From Clytia hemisphaerica (Eukaryota; Cnidaria; Hydrozoa; Leptothecata; Clytiidae), in contig CACVBU010000910.1 of the NCBI GenBank assembly GCA_902728285.1, positions 1,558,080-1,622,079 on the forward strand: 64,000 bases of DNA, given 5' to 3'. Positions within the stretch are counted from its first letter, which is position 1. Each line of letters begins with the position of its first letter. This document shows, one piece after another, positions 23,707-33,603 of the stretch. The notes under the pieces are model-generated. The model saw only the letters and a program-made list of their open reading frames with translations, searched no databases and was not told the DNA's origin. A program made the translations under genes and the position numbers.

Positions 23707-24112
23707 CTTTCGGGTACCTAATAGACGGGGGTTGGAATAAGTGGTGGAAAAAAATTTTAAGAGCTAATAACCGGGGAAGTTGGGCTTTACACATTAATTT
23801 TGAAATAAAATTGCTCCTGAAATCTATCATTGCTTCTGAAATCTATTATAACATCTTCTTAACTTTGAAAATATCAACCAAAAAAATATGAACAAAGAAA
23901 AAATCATAAAGCTACTCTCGTAATGCGATAAAACATAAACATGTAAAAAGCTAAAAGCGTTAGACGATTAAAAATTACAATATTCTTTTATAAACATAAT
24001 AAATCAACCAAATCAACCAAAAATCAATATGCAGGGGGGGGGTAAGAATGTCCCGGTTGGAAAATTTTCCAAAAATTAATTAGCGGGGGAACGCTTATTA
24101 GGTACCCGAGAT
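23707..24112. mobile_element. CTCTCGGGTACC-family MITE, copy 2
   Basis: Left end TACTTTCGGGTACCTAATAG, right end TTATTAGGTACCCGAGA. The centre is about 160 bp longer than in the other copies. The right TA is mutated. Confidence 0.65.
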
Positions 24113-24426
24113 TGTGCACTGTTGTGAACTTACGGGTTTACATACCAATGATGCAAATATACAACCTTGGGGATACCAAATATGTTTGGTACCGGTACAC
24201 AGTAAATAAACACTCAATTTTTCATTAGATAAGCATTTGCAATGTTCACTTGTAAACACTGAAATATTTTCATCTTTTTACCAGACTACGTAGCTACAAT
24301 GCAACCTAGAAAAGGGCTTAGAAATGATTGTTTCCTTACCCTAAATATCCTTATTTGGACTTAACAAATATTGTAATGACAAATTAGCTCCATCATCAGC
24401 TCAACAAAGCTTCACAAAGCTTCATA

Positions 24427-24580
24427 CTAGCCGGTACCCGGCATCGTACGTAAGCTGTAGCAGGAAAGTGGCTTAAGTGTCCCTGTGACACTAGATAGAG
24501 AAAAAACAGCATTACTCTAAACACATTTGTGTCAGTCATTATGTAAATTTTACGACAAAAGATAATTAGCAGTAGAAATA
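24427..24580 (-). mobile_element. Helitron 3' end, interrupted by the recombinase-element array
   Basis: A plus-strand CTAGCCGGTACCCGGC start, preceded by A, is the reverse complement of the same Helitron 3' end as at 540. The inner hairpin is partly decayed. The matching 5' end (ATTAATATATAGA) is not found before the first recombinase unit starts at 24,581, so the unit may have inserted into, or truncated, this Helitron. Confidence 0.55.
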
Positions 24581-24952
24581 CCTTAATGTTGTTGATTTTA
24601 TACCATCTTGTTAGACAAAATCCCAAGTTATGTAACAACTAGCGATTGTTATAACAAAGGATTTTTATCACTCTTGAAAGGATTACTAACAAAGGCGCTA
24701 TTCTTTTTTCGGTTTTTAGGGATTTTTCTATAGAGAACGATTCCCAAATTGATACATTTAATGTTGCGCTGCGATGTACAGTGAAGGAACATCAATTAAG
24801 TCTCTTTTTTGTTCCTTATGGAACATTCTAAGAAACTCTACTCTTGAGAATTCCATTTTATTCCCTTTTGTTCTCTTTGCAGAGAATAAATCGTTTATTT
24901 GAATAGAAAAAATCGGGTCACAACAATGACCCTTTTTGTTCTTTTCTTGTGG

Positions 24953-25190
24953 ACTCAAAGATGTTCCATTATATGAAAGAACAATTTTAATAAACTGCAG
25001 GGAATTATTTGTTCTTTGATATAATGGAACAAATTTAATATACCGCGGGGAATTATTTATTCCTTCATTTAACGGAACAATTTCGATATACCGCGGGGAA
25101 TTATTTGTTCCTTTATATGAAGGAACAATTTCAATATACCGCGAAGAATAATTTGTTCCATTCATTGGAGGAATATTCTATTCCCTTGTG
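24953..25190. repeat. 48-bp iterons upstream of the U1 recombinase
   Basis: About four and a half copies with a period of 48 bp (GGAATTATTT at 25001, 25049, 25097). Each copy contains an imperfect palindrome of the type TTGTTCC..GGAACAA, and two copies contain CCGCGG. The period is a multiple of three, so the minus strand shows a long repetitive reading frame that is probably not a gene. Confidence 0.8.
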
Positions 25191-25382
25191 ATATGGGAAC
25201 AATATAGATGCTCATTTAATCATTCAAGCAAACGAAAAAAATGTTCTCTGATCACTAAGAACAGTAAAATCAGTTTTCAAGGGAACAATTAATCTTTGTC
25301 ATAATAGTGCTGATTATTGTTCACTTTCTCATAATTGATAAGAAGAATCTGAACCTGTCAAATGACCAAAGAAGGTCGTCAC

Positions 25383-25710
25383 ATTTATGATATATTATAA
25401 TATATTCATGATAATATGATAGATATAAATATAATATTATGATTATATTATCATATTATTGCAAACTATCATAAATATTATACTATATATTGATTTTAAT
25501 AGGTTATGATAAAACAATCATAATATTTTGACCATATTATTATTATAAGTTTATGATATCATTTAAAACAATGAATACATTATCATCTTATTCAAATCCT
25601 ATCATAAATATCATATATGATATAAAATAATATGATATGATGATATTATAAGACATTAAATATATTATCATTACCTTCAGATCGTAGATATTTTCATATC
25701 ATATATTTGA
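25383..25710. other. Very AT-rich tract in U1
   Basis: Dominated by ATGATA/TATCAT-type words arranged as many short inverted repeats, between the iterons and the recombinase promoter. It could act as an unwinding region or a matrix-attachment-like spacer; no function is shown by the sequence itself. Confidence 0.5.
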
Positions 25711-25996
25711 GTAAATTTGAACGATGAACATCTCAAAAAAGAATAAAAAATTAACAATTCCCATGGGAATATTTAGTCAACTGATAATTACATCTCAAGA
25801 AAAAGGACATAATATGAACAATACACATGAGACATGGACAATCGATGATAAGATTTGACTCGTTCATCGAAATATGAAACCCCCTTGCAAGTAACAATCC
25901 AATCACCTATCAATTTTCCCTAAGAAAACAAAGAACAATATGACATTCATGACAATAGGACCCCCTGTTTAGGATACGTTTACTGTTTTCAAACAG

Positions 25997-26004
25997 TATA
26001 AATG
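25997..26004 (+). promoter_or_regulatory. TATA box of the U1 recombinase gene
   Basis: TATAAATG lies 45 bases before the start codon and directly after a perfect small hairpin, ACTGTTTTCAAACAGT. The start context is CCAATATGG. The same arrangement occurs in U2. Confidence 0.5.
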
Positions 26005-26041
26005 ACACAGTTTGAACACTCACTGATCAAAGAAGGCCAAT

Positions 26042-28014
26042 ATGGCCCGCCGGAGGGTGCTCTTCGTCGACTGGCATTCTGTCAATGGATCAGCCAATGG
26101 AAAACGAAAGTTATCGTTCAATGAAAATGATAAAGGTAAATTTACGTGTCCAGCTAAATTATGCTTACATTCAGACTTTGAAAGCAAAAGAGGTTTAAGA
26201 AAACACATAGATAACAAGCACCCTTGGTATTACTATTTTGATGACCAGCCAGAAATTAAAAGGGAAGAAGTCGAACTTAACCAGCCTATTGTACAAAAGA
26301 AAGCCTCTACAAGTTCCAAACCTTACTATTCAATCGATGAAGGGATCGGAAAATCGTTTTATAGGTGGTTGACCACTACCTGCGGTGGAGGTAAAAATGA
26401 CAGAGAAGCTAAACAAGTCGCTAAACGAGCTTTGAAGTTTTTGATGAGCAGTACTGGGGATAACGAATCTCAAACACCCTTAACTTACGAACTGATTGAT
26501 TGTTGTTTAGGGTCTACAACAATAATATTGACATTTTTGACTGTTTTAGACGAACAATGGAAACTATCTTCTTCAGGGGCACTTAATTATGTTAAAGCTA
26601 TTTCTGATTTAATGGATTATAGAAAATCATTTGGAATCAATGATAATAAATTGAGATGTTTTACAATCACAGAAGTTTATTTGAGGAGAGCAAAGAAAAT
26701 CTGAGAAAGAAGAAACGCCTTGACGGCACGAGAAACTTTGACCTAGAAACGCTCATTGGTCGAGACAGCTGGGCCACTTTAGAAGAAATGGAGGGAGTCA
26801 TTCCTTATCATATCTTCAAATTCAAAGAAATCGTTAATAAGTGCAAAGTACAACAACCATTACCCAATAAACAAGAGCTTACATTCTGTACTCGTTTCAT
26901 CACAACCTTTTTATTTTTACGTGTAAAGTGCAGTAGACCAATGACATTTCAATACTTGACTCTAACAATGATCGAAAAAGCAAAGCAGGCTGATGGTTTC
27001 ATTGACCAGAGGGAGTTCAAAACGACAGGTAAATATCTTTTTGATACTCTCATCTTAACTGAAGAAGTATTTACTGTCTTGGACACATACACAGACTTTG
27101 TTAGACCTCTTATGAAACCAAGTTGTGACTATCTGTTAGTATCGACAACAGGCAATCAATATCAATCTTTAACAACTGCAATGACTTTAATTGTACATCA
27201 AGCCATAGGAAAGTATATCCATCCAACAAGATATCGACAAATAGTTGAAACAACAAGTGCGGATAGATTATCTCGATCCGAACAGGAGATAATATCAGAG
27301 GATCAAAAACATAGCTCTGATGTTGCAAAGGTTCACTACAAAAAGAAACAATCGAGAATAGTCGCCACGCAAGGTCGTCAATGCATGGAGAAAATGCTTG
27401 GTACTACACGAAAGGATCACCAAGAAGCATGTTCGGGCGTGCTGAGAGATTTAGCTGCCATGTCAAGAAATACAATTGAATCACAACCAATTCAAGACGC
27501 AGTTGCTAGTTCAGCTTCTTCAACCTCAACAAATAATCACATTCCAATGATAGTAGATTCAGACGATGACGCATTCGAACCAAGTAATATTGAGGCTCAG
27601 TGCACTGAAGTGAACAACATCATGCAACGTGTGCAATCAATGTGTTCGACTTCACCTCTCACAAATCAAAATCTAAACGAGTCAAGAGACGTACAAATGG
27701 AAGTCGTAAGGTCAACTGTATCATCTACACCAAAACGTCCTCAAAACTCTAAGAGTTACGACAAACGAAGAATAACTGAAAGTGTAGAGGTGAAAAAGGA
27801 AACTGCTATTAAAGAGACAAGAAAATCTTCTAGAAACATCAAATTTTCACAAGAGGAAGATGAGGAGCTTTTAAAAGGGATACAAAAACATGGTGAGAAG
27901 AACTGGGCAGCCATTATAAAAGACAAAACATTTGACTTTCATCCCTCAAGAACAAGAGACTCGTTGAGGGTACGAGCAGATTCAGCAAAATTTAAAAAGC
28001 TTTTGAAAATGTAA
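26042..28014 (+). pseudogene. Tyrosine recombinase, U1 copy, 1-nt frameshift
   Basis: Same gene as 33604-35577, but one G is missing in the run near 26,695 (GCAAAGAAAAT where U2 has GCAAAGGAAAAT). The frame is therefore split into an N-terminal part of 220 codons and a C-terminal part that contains all catalytic boxes. Apart from this, the protein is essentially identical to U2. The break lies between the zinc finger and the catalytic domain, so no full-length product is expected unless the missing base is an assembly error. Promoter and upstream iterons are intact. Confidence 0.8.
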
Positions 28015-28199
28015 ATTGACTATGAATTTTGAAGTGTTATTTTAACAGTTAATTAAATATTTGATGGAAATTTATAATAGGCCAGTGTCATTTAAGATAA
28101 TTATATTGTTCTGAAATTCAATTCTCTACTTGTATAGGTGCACTTAATACATCCCCACTCTTCATTTTCAAATCTTGAAATTTTGAATTTATTTCCTAA

Positions 28200-31010
28200 A
28201 AAGAACTACTCTAACTGTAGACTACTGGTAGCAAAAAGAAAGCCTGTCGATTTTAGCCTACAATTTATATGATAGCCAAGTAGCCAAAGGATTTTTGGAA
28301 GACGAAAGTTATTTCTATGAATGACGTAACTGAAAATGGAAAAGGACAGAATAAAATTGTAACTTTTTGACATGCGCATTCAATAAAAAGTAAGACATTG
28401 TCATTTTCAATTCTTTTTGATCAAAATGAACTACTTGAATGAAGACCACTGCTAGCACATAGATAGCCTTTCGATTTTAGTACGAACTTGCTTTAATAGC
28501 CCAATAGCCAATGAATTTTATGGCAATACATTGTTCTTGAATAAAAAAAGGAAATGGGAAGGAACTTTTACTTTGTGACATGCGCACTTGATATAAAGTG
28601 AGACTTTGTCAATTTTTGATACTTTTTAATGGAGACTACTGCTAGCACATAGATAGCCTTTCGATTTTAGTACAAACTTGCTTTAATAGCCCAATAGCCA
28701 ATGAATTTTATGGCAATACATCGTTTTTGAATAAGAAAAGGGAATGGGAAGGAATTTTAACTTTGTGACATGCGCACTTGATGTAAAGTGAGACTTTGTC
28801 AATTTTTGATACTTTTTAATGGAAATGAACTACTTGAATGGAGACTTCTGCTAGCACATAGATAGCCTTTCGATTTTAGTACAAACTTGCTTTGATAGCC
28901 CAATAGCCAATAGATTTATCCGAGTACAACGTTCATCAAACGACTTCACTGACAACGTAATAGAAAATAGGACGGAGAGAGGTCTTTCAAGATGACATCA
29001 TTGTCAATTAAAGTGGAATACAGAAAGAAGCTTTCAATCCGTGTCATGCGCATTAAAAACTTCAAAAGAATGAAATACATTTTTTGAATATGAAATTTTT
29101 TGAGCTACCGGGCTACCAAAGCAATTTCAACCAAATTTGATTGGCTACCAAGGGGCTGCCCATGGGCTACCATCAACTGTAGCCCATTCTATGAAATATT
29201 ATCAAAAATGACAAAGTCTTGTGATGTAGCTAATGCGCATGTCACAAATGGAAAGCTTTGCTCTATTCCCTTTAATTCTCAAATAATTTAGAAATCCCTT
29301 ACCAAAAAGTAGAACTCTGCCATTATTTGATTTTTTTAGATCGATGAACTATATCGAATGTAGGCCACTAGTAGAAAATAAATAGCCTGTCAAATTTCCT
29401 TTTAACTTGCTTTGATAGCCCAGTAGCCCATAAATTTATGGTACTTCCACACATTTTGAATGATATTGTTGACAATTTAATAAGGTATGGGAGAGAGATA
29501 AGAATTTCCAAATGACGTAATAAATCTTCAAATTTGTGACATGCGCATATCATACTTCAAATGACTGTTGTGGTCCAATTTCCTATCATATTGTCAGCGA
29601 CGTCATTAAAAACAGTACTACTTTAAATCAACTGGCTATTTGGCTATCAAAGCAATTTAAGCTAGAATCGACAGGCTATCTATTTGCTACCAGTAGTCTC
29701 CATTCAAGTAGTTCATTTTGGTTAAAAAGGATCGAAAATTGGCAAAGTCTAACTTTTTATTTAGTGCGCATGTCAAAAACTTTAGATTCTGTCTCATTTC
29801 ATATAACATTATCAGTGACGTCATTTAAAAAAAGTTGTATTATCACAAATCAACTGGCTACTTGGCTATCAAAGTCAGTTCAAACTAAAATTGAAAGGCT
29901 ATATAAGTCCTACCAGTGGTCTCCATTCTATGTAGTTTATTTCGGTAAAAAGAATCGAAAATTTGGCAAAGTCTCACTTTATATCAAGTGCGCATGTCAC
30001 AAAGTAAAAATTCCTTCCCATTCCCTTTTCTCATTCAAGAATGATGTATTGCCATAGAATTTGTTGGCTAATGGGCTATCAAAGCAAATTTGTACTGAAA
30101 TATGAAGGCTATCTATGTGCTAGCAGTGGTCTCCATTCAAATAGTTCATTTTGATTAAACATAGTCATTATAAAAACACTGGTCTGGAAGGCTTTTGTTT
30201 CTTGTACAAAAATCGATTCATTTTGCAAACTTTTAAAATTTGCAAAATTAAAAAATAGACCATTCCGTAGAGGAGATGTTGGTAACGTGATCCAAAAGTA
30301 TGCAAATCACAACTTGTGTTTTGTTTATAACAAAAGGAAATTGAACAAAAATCTAAATACCATACATTGCCAGACCGGGATTTTTTATAATGACTATGAT
30401 TAAAAAGTATCGAAAATTGACAAAGTCTCACTTTATATCAAGTGCGCCTGTCACAAAGTAAAAGTTCCTTCCCATTCCCTTTTCTCATTCAAAAACGTGT
30501 GTTGCCATGAAATTTATTGGCTAATGGGCTATCAAAGCAAGTTTGTACTAAAATCGAAAGTCTATCTATGTGCTAGCAGTGGTCTCCATTAAAGTAGTTT
30601 ATTTTGGTCAAAAGAATTGAAACATGATAAAGTCTCGATTTTCATTATGTAGTACAGTTAACGCTTTCTAATTCGATCTTCAAGGGGAATTGGATTTTCA
30701 TCGAATAAGGGAGCTTATCGAATAAGGGAGTGTCGTTCATGAGACTTTCTTGTTGACGGGACTTTAAATTTAATAGAATAACAGAGCCTATCGAATAGTA
30801 GAACGTCGAATTAGAGAGCGTCAACTGTATGTGAAAAACTTAAAGCTATGTTCCATTTCATTTTCATTTTTGGTGGTGTCATTCAAATAACTCTGTGCTA
30901 CCGAGAATTAACTGGCTTTTGGGCTACCAAAGCAATTGAAAGCTTAACTTGACAGGCTATTTATTTGCTACCAGTTGTCTACACATTGAAGGTAGTTCAT
31001 CAAAGAAGTA
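28200..31010. repeat. Inverted tandem arrays downstream of the U1 recombinase
   Basis: Units of roughly 180-230 bp contain GATAGCCCAATAGCCAATG, CTAGCACATAGATAGCC and TGACATGCGCA. They run forward at 28,200-29,080 and 29,350-29,560, and in reverse orientation at about 29,100-29,200 and 29,570-31,010. Forward and reverse arms therefore face each other around 29,560. Units differ from each other by 5-20%. Reading frames inside are repeat artefacts. Confidence 0.8.
30655..30827. mobile_element. 173-bp MITE with TA duplication inside U1
   Basis: TA at both sides; inverted ends CAGTTAACGCTTTCTAATTC and GAATTAGAGAGCGTCAACTG. The interior repeats CGAATAAGGGAG. The identical insertion exists at 38465-38637 in U2. 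Confidence 0.8.
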
Positions 31011-31738
31011 TACATTGCATTTTCAGATTTATTAAATAGATATGCTGGAATGTTTCAAAATGTCTTGGTTGTTAGTTCTGGCCATTGGTCGGTCTCCTTT
31101 TCTAAATCTCATAGGATATTCAAGCAAAATGTCCCATTATCCTTATTTATTGCAATGAATTTTATTGAATCATTAAATTGTACAACATCGTAAACCAATC
31201 AATCAATATTGATCAATGTCATAAATCAATAAAGCTATCAATATGATTTATACGCTTTTATTATAAGAAAATACTTTATAAGAATTTTTATGATCAAATT
31301 GGCCAAAATATTAAGAATATAGTAAAAATATCACCATCATGGAATTTAGCAACTGAACCTAAAAATGCCTTACAGTTGTTACCAATGATACACCAGTAAT
31401 GCTCAATAATCTCATGAAAATCCTATTTTATGCTTCAGGCATACATTACATGTTAAATATAGGTTAAATTTCGATCTTATCTTAATATAAATAAGGATAT
31501 TTCAGGATTTCCACCAAAAAGTCAAAGAAGAGTGTAAATTATAATAAAATGAATCATAAGTCAAAGCTCTAAAGAGTTAGATTTTGATATCATCTCAGAC
31601 ATATTATTTTTCGAAAGAAAATTGATAAAACAAAAAAACTTTAAAATTAAGCTTTCTGTTTTCAAATGATCAAGAGATAAATGATAACAATGAAGATGAG
31701 AGAGAAGGCACCTGAAGAAGGTTACATACAATAAATAA

Positions 31739-32089
31739 TCAAGAATTACTATCAGTGTCAGATAGACAAATGATGTCTGTCAGTTCTACGTTTGGTTTAA
31801 ACAACTCAACCATAGTCGCCATCTTTGCCGGAAGCACTTCTTCTACAACTTCATCCCCCTCAGCCTCTGTATCAGTCTCTTGTATTATGAAGACTTCTGA
31901 ATCATACTGGTTGAATCTCGAATGGCTTGAAAACAGCTTTGAAAATTCCAACGGCCTGTATTTATACTGTACTCCTTCCTTTGTTGATGTTTTGCATTTT
32001 TCATTATGGCTTGCTTTCTCTGTCAGAGAATATTTTCTTCCTTGGCGCTTTTGAAATATTCTACTCGCTTCGACATTCTTGAGAGACAT
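31739..32089 (-). CDS. Uncharacterised 116-residue protein at the right end of U1
   Basis: The start is the ATG at 32089; the frame is open a little further upstream but without another ATG. The N-terminal half is basic (FQKRQGRKYSLTEKASH). The C-terminal half is acidic (ETDTEAEGDEVVEEVL) and ends in a Ser/Asp-rich tail. No domain is recognised. It is transcribed towards the recombinase, converging on the inverted arrays. The U2 copy has a single nonsense change. Being part of a two-gene element it could be an accessory protein such as a DNA-binding or regulatory factor, but that is a guess from position and charge only. Confidence 0.45.
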   Translation of the reverse strand: MSLKNVEASRIFQKRQGRKYSLTEKASHNEKCKTSTKEGVQYKYRPLEFSKLFSSHSRFNQYDSEVFIIQETDTEAEGDEVVEEVLPAKMATMVELFKPNVELTDIICLSDTDSNS

Positions 32090-32514
32090 TGCGCTCGCGA
32101 ACAACTTCACTCAACGCGAAGTGAACACTATTTGATGATATGCCTTAATGTAGTTGATTTTATACCATCTTGTTAGACAAAATCCCAAGTTATGTAACAA
32201 CTAGCAATTGTTATAACAAAGGATTTTTATCACTCTTGAAAGGATTACTAACAAAGGCGCTATTCTTTTTTCGGTTTTTAGGGATTTTTCTATAGAGAAC
32301 GATTCCCAAATTGATACATTTAATGTTGCGCTGCGATGTACAGTGAAGGAACATCAATTAAGTCTCTTTTTTGTTCCTTATGGAACATTCTAAGAAACTC
32401 TACTCTTGAGAATTCCATTTTATTCCCTTTTGTTCTCTTTGCAGAGAATAAATCGTTTTGTTTGAATAGAAAAAATCGGGTCACAACAATGACCCTTTTT
32501 GTTCTTTTCTTGTG

Positions 32515-32752
32515 GACTCAAAGATGTTCCATTATATGAAAGAACAATTTTAATAAACTGCAGGGAATTATTTGTTCTTTGATATAATGGAACAAATTTA
32601 ATATACCGCGGGGAATTATTTATTCCTTCATTTAACGGAACAATTTCGATATACCGCGGGGAATTATTTGTTCCTTTATATGAAGGAACAATTTCAATAT
32701 ACCGCGAAGAATAATTTGTTCCATTCATTGGAGGAATATTCTATTCCCTTGT
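32515..32752. repeat. 48-bp iterons upstream of the U2 recombinase
   Basis: Essentially identical to 24,953-25,190: four or more 48-bp units with TTGTTCC..GGAACAA palindromes and CCGCGG. Confidence 0.8.
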
Positions 32753-32944
32753 GATATGGGAACAATATAGATGCTCATTTAATCATTCAAGCAAACGAAA
32801 AAAATGTTCTCTGATCACTAAGAACAGTAAAATCAGTTTTCAAGGGAACAATTAATCTTTGTCATAATAGTGCTGATTATTGTTCACTTTCTCATAATTG
32901 ATAAGAAGAATCTGAACCTGTCAAATGACCAAAGAAGGTCGTCA

Positions 32945-33270
32945 CATTTATGATATATTATAATATATTCATGATAATATGATAGATATAAATATAATAT
33001 TATGATTATATTATCATATTATTGCAAACTATCATAAATATTATACTATATATTGATTTTAATAGGTTATGATAAAACAATCATAATATTTTGACCATAT
33101 TATTATTATAAGTTTATGATATCATTTAAAACAATGAATACATTATCATCTTATTCAAATCCTATCATAAATATCATATATGATATAAAATAATATGATA
33201 TGATGATATTATAAGACATTAAATATATTATCATTACCTTCAGATCGTAGATATTTTCATATATATATTT
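32945..33270. other. Very AT-rich tract in U2
   Basis: Counterpart of 25,383-25,710, with a 2-4 bp deletion near its right end (ATATATATTTG instead of ATATCATATATTTG). Confidence 0.5.
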
Positions 33271-33558
33271 GAGTAAATTTGAACGATGAACATCTCAAAA
33301 AAGAATAAAAAATTAACAATTCCCATGGGAATATTTAGTCAACTGATAATTACATCTCAAGAAAAAGGACATAATATGAACAATACACATGAGACATGGA
33401 CAATCGATGATAAGATTTGACTCGTTCATCGAAATATGAAACCCCCTTGCAAGTAACAATCCAATCACCTATCAATTTTCCCTAAGAAAACAAAGAACAA
33501 TATGACATTCATGACAATAGGACCCCCTGTTTAGGATATGTTTACTGTTTTCAAACAG

Positions 33559-33566
33559 TATAAATG
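33559..33566 (+). promoter_or_regulatory. TATA box of the U2 recombinase gene
   Basis: TATAAATG 45 bases before the start codon, preceded by the same ACTGTTTTCAAACAGT hairpin as in U1. Confidence 0.5.
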
Positions 33567-33603
33567 ACACAGTTTGAACACTCACTGATCAAAGAAGGCC
33601 AAT

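Larger units (their letters stand above)
24581..32142 (+). mobile_element. Tyrosine-recombinase element, unit U1 (7,562 bp)
   Basis: The unit begins CCTTAATGTTGTTGATTT and ends TTTGATGATATG, directly followed by the same beginning in U2. From left to right it has 48-bp palindromic iterons, an AT-rich tract, a TATA box, the recombinase gene (frameshifted here), an inverted pair of tandem arrays, a small TA-flanked MITE inside them, and a minus-strand ORF at the right end. There are no terminal inverted repeats. It is nearly identical to U2, including the internal MITE, so both derive from one recent ancestor. Confidence 0.75.

Noticed and set aside
24758-25165. 135-codon minus-strand frame with a 16-residue repeat, also seen at 32,420-32,728
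   Set aside because: It follows from the 48-bp iteron period being divisible by three; the frame ends differently in U2 after a small length change.
29536-30057. 173-codon frame inside the U1 inverted array
   Set aside because: It consists of array units and is cut to 140 codons in U2 by the unit-number difference; no coding signal.
32420-32728. Loss of the 48-bp-repeat frame in U2 as a gene inactivation
   Set aside because: The frame itself is considered non-coding.
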